From: Bicyclus anynana
Taxonomy: Eukaryota; Arthropoda; Insecta; Lepidoptera; Nymphalidae
Length of the DNA stretch: 64,000 nt
Direction: 5' to 3'
NCBI RefSeq assembly: GCF_947172395.1
Contig: NC_069105.1
Span: forward strand, 10,747,971 to 10,811,970
Position numbers and translations under genes: made by a program. A model generated the notes under the pieces. The model had not been told where the DNA came from. It did no database searches and saw only the letters and a list, made by a program, of their open reading frames with translations. Position 1 is the stretch's first letter. Each line of letters opens with the position of its first letter. Below, in pieces: positions 43,058 through 52,614 of this stretch.

Positions 43058-43350
43058 AAAAAAAAAAAGATTACGAAATGAGGTAGAAAAACATAATTTT
43101 CCAAATACAACTGAACCTAACAAACTTAACTTTAACGTGTTGATTGCACGGCGCTCTGAGAGGTCGTTGCATTTGAAATTATAATCCACAGCCCATTCGA
43201 GGCAACATCTCAGTTAGGAATCTAGATCTAGTAGGTACTGGAGTTATGGCGGACGCGTGAGCGAAACATCCTTTACGTTTTAATTAATGATTGAATGGCG
43301 GGGTTAAGTAATACTACCAACAGTGATGTAATTTTGTATATACGTTTTGT

Positions 43351-43540
43351 TTTTAACCCCCGATGTTAAAACGATGGGTTGATATATGTCACATGTCTGT
43401 GTATGTGTTTGTCTGTGACATCGTAACTCTCGAACCGATGAATCGATTTTGATGTAGTTTTTTTTTTATTTGAAAGGTGAATTACTTGGTGTTCTTAGCT
43501 ATGTTTGATGAATCGGTCTTAACAATGGCCGCCATCACAA
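43351..43540 (+). mobile_element. Dispersed repeat with TTTTTAACCCCCGATG start
   Basis: TTTTTAACCCCCGATGTTAA, TCTCGAACCGATGAATCGAT and GTTTGATGAATCGGTC are typical of a common lepidopteran non-autonomous repeat. This is a single copy and the boundaries are uncertain. Confidence 0.35.
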
Positions 43541-43614
43541 AATGGTAGGTAACATATTATTTCATAACACGTAACTCGTTTTGCATGCATCCAATGTTAT
43601 CCACTCTCATAGTC

Positions 43615-43641
43615 CTCAGAAGTACAATTTGTACTTCTGAG
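43615..43641. repeat. 13-bp perfect hairpin
   Basis: CTCAGAAGTACAA and its reverse complement are separated by one base. Confidence 0.7.
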
Positions 43642-43748
43642 AGAGGACCATTGACTTTATTTACTTCCTTCCTAGTCCTTTTATTTGGTTTTTAGTGTGC
43701 GGAGGGAAACAGCTGACTTCCAATCCTCTACAGTTCGTTTCATGTGGA

Positions 43749-43848
43749 ATGGTGCGGGTGACAGTCCGTTTCACTCTTGAAAATTTGCCGCGATTCACGA
43801 TTATTCTGTATGTATAATGAGGCCATGTCACCGTATCCATGCTCTCTG
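43749..43848 (-). mobile_element. Short inverted-end repeat, family M3, copy 3
   Basis: ATGGTGCGGGTGACAGTCCG at the left, TTGCCGCGATTCACGATTAT in the core and TGTCACCGTATCCATGC at the right: the family reversed. Confidence 0.6.
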
Positions 43849-44481
43849 ATAAACACTTTAACTGTTAATGAGAATTTGTTGAAATAAAACATGTTGATTA
43901 TTGATTTATTGGCCTCAAATCATATTATTGATATTCAGTTTGTGCAGCCGCTATCTCTTAATATCGCAAAATTACGCAAACAAATCTCCATTTTAAAATC
44001 GACGTAGAATTTATGCCCGCAAGCTAAATCTACATAATGTATAATGATTGTAAAAGGTACTTTACATAAGCCCTTATTTCCAAAGGAAATGTTATCTGTC
44101 CAGCTATCACGCTATCATTCATTCTAACAAGCTTTCCTGTACGGTGTACCTCTGAACTGTATTAAATAAAATCACCTTTATTATCAATGAAATAAAGGTT
44201 ATATACGTATTGGTTAAGATGTTGTAGGTTGTACAGCATATGTGGGAAATGCTTGCTTGAAGCGTAAATATGAAACTAGTTTGTGTAATTGTTCAGGAAG
44301 GGAGAGGTTAGGTTGTTTAATACGTATTAACTCGGCCTAAGCTCAATAAATACGTAGAAAGGGCTTTGTGTAATAAACAAAAGTTGTGTACGACTTCCTT
44401 TTGTATTTTGTAAGAGTGATTCTAATGTCTGTGCCACGAAACTATTACTTGGCTAGAGACTTCTATTTGTTTCTAAAGACA
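43849..44481. other. Unassigned stretch
   Basis: No gene or repeat was recognised. Confidence 0.4.
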
Positions 44482-44678
44482 CTAGATGACGGCACGCGGT
44501 CTCACCCGCGTGGGGCCCGTTCCCGTAGGAGTACGGGAATAATATATAGCCTATAGCCTTCCTCGATAAATGGGCTATCTAACACTGAAAGTATTGTTCA
44601 AATCGGATCAGTAATTCCTGAGATTAGCGCGTTCAATCAATCAAACAAGCAAAACTCTTCAGGTTTATAATATTAGTT
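44482..44678 (-). mobile_element. Helitron-A copy, minus strand
   Basis: A44481 precedes CTAG (44482-44485), then ATGACGGCACGCGGTCTCAC. The right end is AGGTTTATAATATTAGT. Confidence 0.8.
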
Positions 44679-44869
44679 TAGCGGAAATCGATTGGTTTAT
44701 TCGCTAATTCGGTGTTTTTTGAAGGGTAATGTTATAACCAAGCCTCATTTTTTATGACTTCAATCGTTAAAACAAATAATTTTGTATGTATGACTACGAT
44801 TAACTAAGTGGGTTTTGAAGACTCTTTTTTTTGTTTGAGTGTCTCTTTTTTATTATTTTGTTAAAGAAG

Positions 44870-44909
44870 TGAGTCACTTTTGTGACTCACTTCTTTAACA
44901 GTTCTACAG
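44870..44909. repeat. Perfect 18-bp hairpin with 4-nt loop
   Basis: GTTAAAGAAGTGAGTCAC (44870-44887) and its exact reverse complement (44892-44909) flank TTTT. A related, broken version with AAAGAGCTGAGTCACAAAAG lies at about 45108. Confidence 0.8.
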
Positions 44910-44969
44910 TTTTAAATCTGACTTATAGTATGAAAACTTAGAGACTTAGAGATCCGAAGCCTTATTGGC

Positions 44970-45085
44970 TAACCATTAGACGAACGAGGCAGTTACTGTA
45001 AATTCGATACAGTAATAGTTATTAGTGCCACACGAGTGCCACAATCGCTATTTACGTGCAGTGGCATACAATACTTTTTCTACGT
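44970..45085 (+). repeat. Dispersed repeat, copy 2
   Basis: Matches 42337-42475 but lacks its centre (CTGTCATGTAATGGAGCC). The SINE-C head fragment GATCCGAAGCCTTATTGGCT precedes it at 44951, as in copy 1. Confidence 0.6.
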
Positions 45086-45225
45086 CTCTTTTTCATTATT
45101 CTTTTTTAAAGAGCTGAGTCACAAAAGTGATTCTGTAGCTCTTGTAGGGCTACAAAACTTCTATAGTTTTAAATCTGACTTATATTGTGAAAACCATACC
45201 CCGAAATTGAGGAATGAAGAATTTC

Positions 45226-45443
45226 GGCTGGTGGGAGGCTTCGGCCGTGGCTAGTTACCACCCTACCGACAAATACGTACTGCCAAGCGATTTAGCGTTC
45301 CGGTACAATGTCGTGTAGAAACAAAGGGGTGTGGATTTTCAATCTCCTCCTAACAAGTTAGTCGGCTTCCATCTTAAACTGTATCATCAATTACCATCAG
45401 GTGAGATTGTAATCAAGGGTTAACTTAAAGAATAAAAAAAAAA
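45226..45443 (+). mobile_element. SINE-A, 5'-truncated copy
   Basis: It starts in the middle block (CGGCTGGTGGGAGGCTTCGG), keeps the 3' block and ends in an A-rich tail. Confidence 0.75.
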
Positions 45444-45509
45444 TCTATCTAATGGAATGTATCCACAAGTAGGTATGGTCGATGATTTTAATTTTGTTTG
45501 AATGTACTT

Positions 45510-45543
45510 AACAGAAACAAACGTGGACGAAGTCACGGGCTAG
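45510..45543 (+). mobile_element. Helitron-B 3' end fragment
   Basis: AACGTGGACGAAGTCACGGG CTAG ends at 45543, about 40 bp before the DIRS element. Confidence 0.45.
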
Positions 45544-45583
45544 TAAAACTATAAATTACTTTCTCCAGTATCTTACTTTATTT

Positions 45584-45753
45584 TATTTAGGTGTTCGAGC
45601 CTTCAGCTTGATCCACTTACGAGATTACCCTCCAAATTTTGCCCGTTTGCAGTGTTCCTACCCTACATTTCATTGGGTAAATGAGGTTTTGACATAACAT
45701 CACGCCGTCATCCGCCGGCATGTCGCTTGACAGTTGTCAATGTCAATCAGTAC
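45584..45753 (+). repeat. DIRS left inverted terminal repeat
   Basis: It starts TATTTAGGTGTTCGAGCC. From AGCTTGATCC (45606) to CAATCAGTAC (45753) it is the exact reverse complement of 51190-51337. The outermost 20 bp differ between the two ends, as in DIRS elements, where each outer tip is matched instead by the internal complementary region. Confidence 0.88.
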
Positions 45754-45883
45754 GTCTTCAAATTTTGTTAAGTGAGCAGTGTTAAATGTGAATATTAATA
45801 AATAGTGATAGTGCACAGTGAAATTTGTTGGAGAATATTTTTGTCAACGGTCTAGTTAGATGAGAGATTATTCTCAATTCTAA

Positions 45884-46165
45884 GCGAATACCCGCTCTCC
45901 GGACGGTAGACTCGCTGGATAGACCTAGTTACCAAATGAAGACAGTAACGAAAAAATCGTAGCCATCTTGTACGACCGATGTGTATTGTTCGCTGTCGAG
46001 TGTCCACGTGACTCCCGACAAGCTTTTTCATCTTAGCGAATGCCCGCTCTTCGGACGGCAGACTTGCTATGTAGATCTATACTGAATGAGAGTTTTTCTC
46101 TTTTTCATCTTAGCGAATGCCCGCTCTTCGGACGGCAGACTCGCTGTATAGTCCTACTAAATGAT
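45884..46165 (+). repeat. Three direct repeats of a CGGACGG block upstream of the minisatellite
   Basis: TAGCGAATGCCCGCTCTTCG with GACGGCAGACT.GCT recurs at 45885 (diverged), 46031 and 46108. The last two are 77 bp apart, including the TCTCTTTTTCATCT spacer. They lie in the 5' leader or first-ORF region of the DIRS element. Confidence 0.75.
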
Positions 46166-46187
46166 GAGCAGATGACGTCCCACCTGG

Positions 46188-46891
46188 GACGTCGTCTGAG
46201 ACGTCGGCTGCTCAGACTACGGCTGAGACGTCGGCCGAGATGTCGGCTGCGCAGACGTCAGCTGAGACGTCGGCTGCTCAGACGTCGGCTGAGACGTCGG
46301 CCGAGATGTCGGCTGCTCAGACGTCGGCTGAGACGTCGGCCGAGATGTCGGCTGCGCAGACGTCAGCTGAGACGTCGGCTGCTCAGACGTCGGCTGAGAC
46401 GTCAGCCGAGATGTCGGCTGAGACGTCGGCTGCTCAGACGTCGGCTGAGACGTCGGCTGATCAGACGTCGGCTGAGACGTCGGCTGCTCAGACGTCGGCT
46501 GTGACGTCGGCTGTACAGACGTCGGCTGAGACGTCGGGTGTACAGACGTCGGCTGTACAGACGTCGGCTGAGACGTCGGCTGTACAGACGTCGGCTGAGA
46601 CGTCGGCTGTGCAGACGTCGGCTGAGACGTCGGCTGTGCAAACGTCGGCCGCAAAGACGTCGGCTGCTCAGACGTTGGCTGAGGTGTCGTTTAATGGGAC
46701 TTCATCTGAGATGTCGGCTGACGTGTTGTCTGAGATGTCGGCTGATTCGCTGATTGAGACGTTGTCTAAAATATCGGCTGACGCGTCGTCTGGGATGTTG
46801 ACCAACGCGTCGCCTGGAATGTCGACTGCACGGCTGATTCGCTAACTGAGACGTCATCTGAGTTGTCCGTCGATGCTTTGGCTGAGACGGC
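46188..46891 (+). repeat. Minisatellite of 12-bp units, GACGTCGGCTGA type
   Basis: About 50 copies of GA(G/C)ACGTCGGCT-type 12-mers, often paired with an extra GCT to give 15-mers. The left and middle parts are homogeneous; the right part (46670-46890) is diverged. Because the unit is a multiple of three and lacks stops, several frames on both strands are open across it. These give Arg-rich, Ser/Thr/Gln-rich and Ala/Ser-rich shadow frames. Confidence 0.92.
46240..46848 (+). CDS. Low-complexity (E/Q)TSA-repeat ORF of the DIRS element (ORF1 candidate)
   Basis: The frame from ATG 46240 encodes 201 codons: MSAAQTSAETSAAQTSAETS, repeating QTSA, ETSA and EMSA units, then a diverged tail (SADVLSEMSADSLIETLSKI, SSGMLTNASPGMS) before a TAA at 46846. 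Of all open frames over the minisatellite, only this one continues through the diverged right part, where units have changed by substitutions and 3n-length changes without stops. That favours it as the real reading frame, perhaps inside the Gag-like first ORF. The start is arbitrary because the frame may begin earlier. No Gag domain was recognised, and it may simply be expanded non-coding leader. Confidence 0.4.
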
Positions 46892-47184
46892 CGGCGTTTA
46901 CGATGCCTATTTGTCAGCTATTTGCTATTTGCTTGTCCTTTAAGTAACCTCTGACAGCTGCCTTGTCGGCTGCGCGCCTGAAGTCTAAGGCGCGTATTTG
47001 GGTACTTTTCAATTACCAGTGTCCCTGAACGTCAGTAATCAGCTTAATGACGATCTTTATAGATCATGGAATACATAACATATGTAAACTCAAGTTAATT
47101 GGGAGTCTTTAAGAAAGTTATAAATGCTTGATGAATTTTTATTATCAATATTGAAGCTCCTTGGTAACACATCAAACCTGGATG

Positions 47185-47480
47185 TGTTCGAAGAAAAGAT
47201 TTCAGTGGAATATGAAAATTACGTGTTTACTGCGTTTCACTATACCTACTCTCCATCTACCGCATGTTTATAGTGTCTAAAGCTCGCATGGGCTTAGAGA
47301 ACGCAAAAGCATACTTATCATTTGAAGCTAACATAATTATTTAACTACTGCTGTGAGTCCTGATTTATTTCCTACTTTCAACAATGAAACAAATCTTTCT
47401 GATCGATGCATACGATAATAGGTTCTTTAAAACGGATGTTCTTTGTCCTTACTGCCCTTCCTCTATTTTGAGAGGCTTTG
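47185..47480 (+). pseudogene. Decayed DIRS reverse transcriptase
   Basis: Reading with frame changes gives KKRFQWN (47189-47211), then YENYVFTA, then a P-H-V-Y-S block and LRERKSILII. These align in order with the DIRS pattern RKxLRFxWN, YxFTxLPFGLSxAPxVF, LRxxG and the residues before YxDD. The catalytic YxDD itself is not readable. A later block (CPYCPSSILRGFVYF) may be the connection region. Several frameshifts and stops are present. Confidence 0.6.
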
Positions 47481-48144
47481 TATATTTTAAGAGATCCAGT
47501 TGATGGCCTTCCTTATGGACGAAGTTGCCTCGTCTTGACTGTATCGGAAGAAAAATTTACTTTGCACAGAAAGTTTATTGGAGCAACGTAATAAAATCTT
47601 AGAACCAAGCATCATACGATGTTATTAGAGTATATAAATACTGAATGTTGTTGGATTGCTCCCGTTCAGTTAGAAGATTATCTTAGCAAGACAAGCAAGA
47701 CCAGGAAACTAATCTTTTTATTTTGATAAATACTTTATCTTAAAGCAAAATGGGACATGCAGTAAAAATTCCTAGCCAAGCAAGGATATCATTCCCAGAA
47801 GCTTCGCGAATATTCGAATATACAACAACAGTCCAGTCTTCACTTGACTGAAGATAATACTAAATAGTGCATTAGCAAAGATGACCCCGCGTTCACAGAC
47901 AATCACTTCATAATGCAGTGACAGTGACAGTAAATGTTGCACTTCAGATACTCGTGATACATGACTGCACTTTAGATACAAAAAGGGTGGAAATCATACA
48001 ATGCCTGAGACCTATATATAAAGCCTCAAATAAGAGATTCCACAATCTTTTGCAATGTATTTCACTGTACAACACCCATTTAGCCACCGAAAGTCAACTG
48101 GCTTTATCATATTAAAATGCAAGATGTAATAAATAAATATTTTC

Positions 48145-48245
48145 CGGTATGGGTTAGTCATTATTGGCTAGACACTTGGCTCACACATAAAGGCTCGGGT
48201 TCGATTCCCGGTACCAGACCCAATTAAAACAGGTCACTCCATAGA
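48145..48245 (+). mobile_element. tRNA-like (SINE-type) insertion inside the DIRS element
   Basis: A perfect B box GGTTCGATTCC (48197-48207) sits in a T-arm-like hairpin, followed by GGTACCAGACCC. A GGGTTAG / CAGACCC pair could be an acceptor-like stem with one mismatch. The A-box region is poor. It interrupts the coding remnants and is therefore secondary to the DIRS copy. A functional tRNA gene is unlikely. Confidence 0.45.
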
Positions 48246-49514
48246 AGCTCTGGCTCGAGAAAATGTCCACGAACTAAATATGAGAAGGAAAAATAAATAA
48301 ATTATATTTGAAGTCAGAAAAGATCTTAGTGCTCAAAATATTCATGCACTTAATTAAGTGTGCCTGGATCTAAAATTACACTTTGTTTGCATTTCTTCTC
48401 TAAGTTTGTCAATCTGTCATATATGATAGATTTAAAATTAATCTATGGAAATTTTTTCATATAATACATATATTGTGGGGAAATTAAGAGAGTTAGGAAC
48501 GAATAAATATTTCCTTCTCCTTCAAGGGGAAAATATGGCCGTATTAATTAATTACTCTTGCCCACAAAAGCTTATTTGATTTGCCGATACAATCATTCCG
48601 TCGCTTTATATATCTTGAATGTACAGGCAAAGGTATCACAAGCCACATCTTTCCCTGCCTCATAGACGGTTTCTGTTCTTAAACTTTTGAAAAATGTCTA
48701 CTTTGTAGAATGATAACTCTGTATAGATTTGTTAATGGATATATATTTAGCTAAGTAATTCAGATTTCATCCTACTTATACTTAGTTACTTTACTTATAG
48801 ATGATATTCTTTTTAACAACGATTCAAGCATACTGCCTCTATTCATCATATAGGTGGTAGATACAGCTACCCAATATTGGGTGGTATCTATATAAACTAT
48901 CGAAAATTCAATCTCATGTCAACACAAATAGGAAAATCGCCTGTATGTCGCCAAAGACAGTACAAAAGAACAGTCAAGAAATGCTACTTACTCATAAAGA
49001 AATTTCGCTGGTGGGCATGGTGGCTTGCAACTGTTATAGCAGTGTATAATATTTATAAATTATGCATGCTCCTCGCCTCATTCAGTATACATTATACAAT
49101 ATATCTACATACGTATTAGAGAAGACCATCTACTTGAAATTTTATAACATCAGATGCAGTAGGATTCAGTAGAGAACTATAAGAAACTTAATATTCATAA
49201 ACAGTTTCTAAAATGAACGGCAACATGTTTGACACAAGCTTAAAGAGATATTATGGATTGTATTGGATTTTCTATGAGAGAGAGAGTGAGAAAGGACCTT
49301 AGATAGAAAAAACTGTATGCAATATTTCAAGAAGATAACAAATATATAAATCTATACCTCTTTGCATTAAGCAGTAAATTCTAGATTTAGCTAACCAACT
49401 TCAAATATACCTAAGCCAGGTACTTTTCTGGGATTATAGACGGGTCTATACCGATTATTAGAATTGCTAGATTAAATTCTAAAGTTACGAAGCTCTTCAG
49501 ACAACATCCAAGGT

Positions 49515-49780
49515 GATGGAAAAACCAGAAGTAGACTTGTTTACCAGTACAAGGGCAGTGATCTAACCAATCTAAAATATGATTGCTTTTCTAGTATTGC
49601 CCATTCGTCGACGTCTTCAGCAAAGACTTAAACTAAAGGCTGTGGTGGCCCTAGCTTATTTCCATCTTCAACGCTAGTACCTTCAATTCGAGACATCTTA
49701 ATCACTGCTTGAGAACCTATCTTCTGGTAGCTCCAGATAGGAGAGAAAGTTTATGATATTCCTCTTCTCCAGGTCTCCAT
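49515..49780 (+). pseudogene. Decayed RNase H-linked region of the DIRS polyprotein
   Basis: The frame MEKPEVDLFTSTRAVI is followed, with shifts, by FPSSTLVPSIRDI and YLLVAPDRRESLWYSSSP. This matches the order PExDLFAS ... AFPPxxLIxRVL ... ILVAPxWPxxxWYP, typical of the segment after RNase H in DIRS-like polyproteins. Stops and shifts are frequent. Confidence 0.65.
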
Positions 49781-49917
49781 TGTACCAGAGAACCAAGAGC
49801 CAACCATTTACAATTAACAATCTAACATTTCTTTCGCGAGTACCAACAGGTCACATTCAGTAACATATTGTATGTGCTTGCTGTACTACTAAGGTCCTTG
49901 GCAACAGAAGACAGAAT

Positions 49918-50690
49918 ATTTTAGAAACAGCTTGGCGTAAATTCACAATTAATACGTGTAATCAAGCCTGGATATGTTGGAATGGGTTAACAGTTAGATC
50001 CTACTTCGGTAGGACTTCATTTTAGGAAATACTTAATAAATAAATCAGAACTCGTACTCAGAACTATTGATCTTTAGAAATCCTTAGTCAAATAGGTTTA
50101 TAAACCCAAAAATTATCGAGTAGATAATTACCTAGGTACTTGATCAACCTAAAGTTAGACTAGCATTGAAACCAATTTTAAAACCAAAACCTCTAACATG
50201 GTTGGTCACCTATGAGTCTATTTAAATACTCAACTGATAGCTTATTTTAAGTAGCATGTCATGACTCCTTGTTTTTATCTTGAGTGGAGAGTTCATGTTT
50301 TGACTATACACAGTACGGTTCTGACAAAATACAGATCAAACATTGGTTTGGTTAACTTTATGTAGTCAGAGAGCTATATCTATTAGTACAAACTGATATT
50401 ACAAATTTGTTATATTTGGGTAAAGAAATTATTGGACATGTCAATGAATCTGGTTTGTTTGTTATGTCTAGCAGAAGACAAAGATTAAAGTATCTGCTCG
50501 CAGTTATTTTGGTATAACTGCGAAGCTTATTGAAATTAGCACGTTTTCAGCTTTCTTAGATAATTTTAAAAGCATCTGTAAATACAGATTTAATAAAATA
50601 CAATAGAAATTTAAAGTAGGTAGTCAATACGCTGTCTTGAAGAAGTTTCTCAGATGTTTTGAGGTTTACTTTACTACTTTACAGCATTAA
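49918..50690 (+). pseudogene. Decayed tyrosine recombinase of the DIRS element
   Basis: The N-terminal SAM-like part is readable as ILETAWRKFTINTCNQAW then ICWNGLT, like WRxSTxxxYxxAWxxW. Near the C terminus, IILKASVNTDL (50560-50592) matches the VLKxAGxNTDxFKxHSTR region; the His and Arg catalytic residues are degraded. The enzyme would integrate the circular cDNA, and this copy cannot. Position after the RNase H-linked segment and before the internal complementary region is as expected. Confidence 0.6.
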
Positions 50691-51054
50691 GTGCAGCATA
50701 TTTACACCAATTTAAATGAATATATGGGTTGTATAGGTTTTGTTTTTACCATTAATTAAAATATCAATTAATAAAAATATTTGTGTTACTTTTGGGTGAA
50801 ATCTACATTAATAACTGTGATTAATTAAATGACAATAATTTTAATATCAATTAAATTTGATATCTAGTTAATTACTTCAGAGATGAGAAAAATATTTTGT
50901 CTCTATGATAATCACTGATAATATACTGATTTATATACTGATAATTTAAACGTCGTTGATCATTAATTTACATGTATAATGATTATCATTTCTTTTACTA
51001 TCATAAAAATGGTCATCACAGTACGCCTTGCCATCGCCGGCAGAATATAAACAC

Positions 51055-51160
51055 ATCTCGTAAGTGGATCAAGCTGAAGGCTCGAACACCTAAATATAAC
51101 CGTTTTCCCCCCAAAGGGCAGAAAACGATTATTTAGGTTTCAGCCGAAGCTTGATCCACT
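51055..51160 (+). repeat. DIRS internal complementary region
   Basis: 51055-51096 (ATCTCGTAAGTGGATCAAGC...ACACCTAAATA) is the reverse complement of the first 42 bp of the element. 51093-51160 (TATAACCGTTTTCCCCCCAA...TTGATCCACT) is that of the last 70 bp. The two overlap by 2-3 bases at the junction TA. This fixes the outer boundaries at 45584 and 51391. Confidence 0.88.
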
Positions 51161-51189
51161 AAAATTTCATGCCTTGCCGGCTTACGAGA

Positions 51190-51391
51190 GTACTGATTGA
51201 CATTGACAACTGTCAAGCGACATGCCGGCGGATGACGGCGTGATGTTATGTCAAAACCTCATTTACCCAATGAAATGTAGGGTAGGAACACTGCAAACGG
51301 GCAAAATTTGGAGGGTAATCTCGTAAGTGGATCAAGCTTCGGCTGAAACCTAAATAATCGTTTTCTGCCCTTTGGGGGGAAAACGGTTATA
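51190..51391 (-). repeat. DIRS right inverted terminal repeat and tip
   Basis: 51190-51337 is identical to the left repeat reversed. 51338-51391 (TCGGCTGAAACC ... CTTTGGGGGGAAAACGGTTA) is the right-specific tip, matched only by the internal complementary region. Confidence 0.88.
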
Positions 51392-51879
51392 ATTAACATG
51401 CCTCACTAACATAGCATGACCGTTGTACGCTAAATTCGTGAAATAATAGACAAGGAGTATGTAAATAGTGTCCAGATCTACATACATCGATCTAAGACGC
51501 TGTCCGATACTGGAGAAGGGACACGATTTTGCGCATGTCCACTGTTTCCGACATTAATTGCACTTTTGGTCTATACAGCTCCTTCCCGAAAAAACGAGGT
51601 TGCTCACAGAAAAACGAAAGGACTAAAGGAATTACACAAATGCCGTACAGTAATAAATGACCTATATTGCTTCTGCAACTGTCGACGAATTAAAAATTTG
51701 TACTTACTTTCGGCACCACCACTTTAGTACTGCAGTAGGTTTTTCGACATTTATTTTTAATCATCTATAACAAAGCCGTACATTAATAATTAGTCGTAAT
51801 TCATCATTTGTACCTGAGAAATTTCATTCACTCGAGTACTCACCCGTACCGCTCAGAAGTGAAGGCTAAGGCTTGATCA
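51392..51879. other. Unassigned stretch
   Basis: No feature is seen. Confidence 0.4.
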
Positions 51880-52209
51880 TTCCGCCCGTTTTTGCTCAGC
51901 GTCAGGTATGTTTGCGCAGGAGCGGACAGACGATTTTTATGCTATAATTAGAAAACGAAAGTCATCCCTCCTAGCAAGACTGCCGGCGAGCCCCAATAGG
52001 ATCTTGAACATGTTAGCAAGCAAGACTGACTCGCCGATCCTGCAGAAATTTATTTCTGTTTTGGTGCGGTGAGATAGTTTTTATTTTTTTTTTGTTTTTT
52101 TTCTTAAATGTGTAATAATACGTGTACCTACTAACATAATTTTTAAGTTTGTAACTAACCAATGGGCCTTTGTAGCCAAAAATAAAGAAATTATTATTAT
52201 TATTATTAT
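51880..52209 (+). pseudogene. LINE 3' end with intact C-terminal frame and (ATT)n tail
   Basis: The frame at about 51887-52075 reads RFCSASGMFAQERTDDFYAI, IRKRKSSLLARL, SPNRILNMLASKTDSPIL and ends VLVR-TGA. In lepidopteran LINEs this RxxSASxMF...RKRxxSLLxR...SPNxIL block is the C terminus of the endonuclease-reverse transcriptase protein, after the catalytic domain. A 3' UTR ending GGGCCTTTGTAGCC..AATAAAG and six ATT units follows. It is 5'-truncated. The frame is open over the retained part, so the insertion may be fairly young. Confidence 0.75.
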
Positions 52210-52284
52210 TTCACAGGTAAATTTTTTTCAAGGGCTTGTAGTCTATAAGCTACATATTTATCCAGTAACACAGGCTCATCACTA

Positions 52285-52614
52285 ATGGAAAAATTAATAA
52301 GTTTCTCTCTACAGGATAAGACGTCGGTAGCTAGGCTGATAATAACAATGATAATTATAATGTTAAAGAATATACCTATAAAAACGTATCGTAGCTGCCA
52401 ACTGTCGGAGCAAATGGACAACGCGTATAAAGTAAGCAGAATGTGGGAATGTCCCCGGCTAGATCTTCTCAACTTGTTTGGTATACGGCACGGTGGCCAG
52501 TTTTTGTGCAGGTTCATCCGAGATACGCCTTTGTTATCTGCTTTCCTAGTTCGTTATACTGATGCTATGCATTTTAATATACAGGTAGATACGATTATTT
52601 GTCTTACCTAGATA
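52285..52614 (+). CDS. Open frame running into the 313-bp repeat array, unknown
   Basis: The 108-codon frame ends FGIRHGGQFLCRFIRDT then PLLSAFLVRYTDAMHF NIQ and a donor-like ACAG|GTAGAT. The same last block is open again in the second unit of the downstream array (52798: RHGDQFLCRLIQDT...DAIHVNTQ), but is broken by stops in units 3 and 4. It could be an exon caught in a local duplication, or a repeat with a chance frame. No family was recognised. Confidence 0.25.

Larger units (their letters stand above)
45584..51391 (+). mobile_element. DIRS-type tyrosine-recombinase retroelement, complete but decayed
   Basis: The 5.8-kb unit has inverted terminal repeats (45584-45753 and 51190-51391), with 148 bp (45606-45753 against 51190-51337) identical. 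Just inside the right repeat, 51055-51160 is an internal complementary region: the reverse complement of the extreme left end joined to that of the extreme right end. In the DIRS group this region is thought to template circle closure before recombinase-driven integration without target duplication. Inside, in order on the plus strand, are a minisatellite-bearing first ORF region, a decayed reverse transcriptase, an RNase H-linked region and a tyrosine recombinase. Many stops and frameshifts make it non-autonomous. A tRNA-like insertion sits near 48150. No methyltransferase block was recognised. Confidence 0.85.

Noticed and set aside
46040..46753. Arg-rich and Pro/Thr/Ser-rich open frames on both strands across the minisatellite
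   Set aside because: They exist only because the 12-bp unit is a multiple of three without stops. They do not continue into the diverged part of the array as the (E/Q)TSA frame does.
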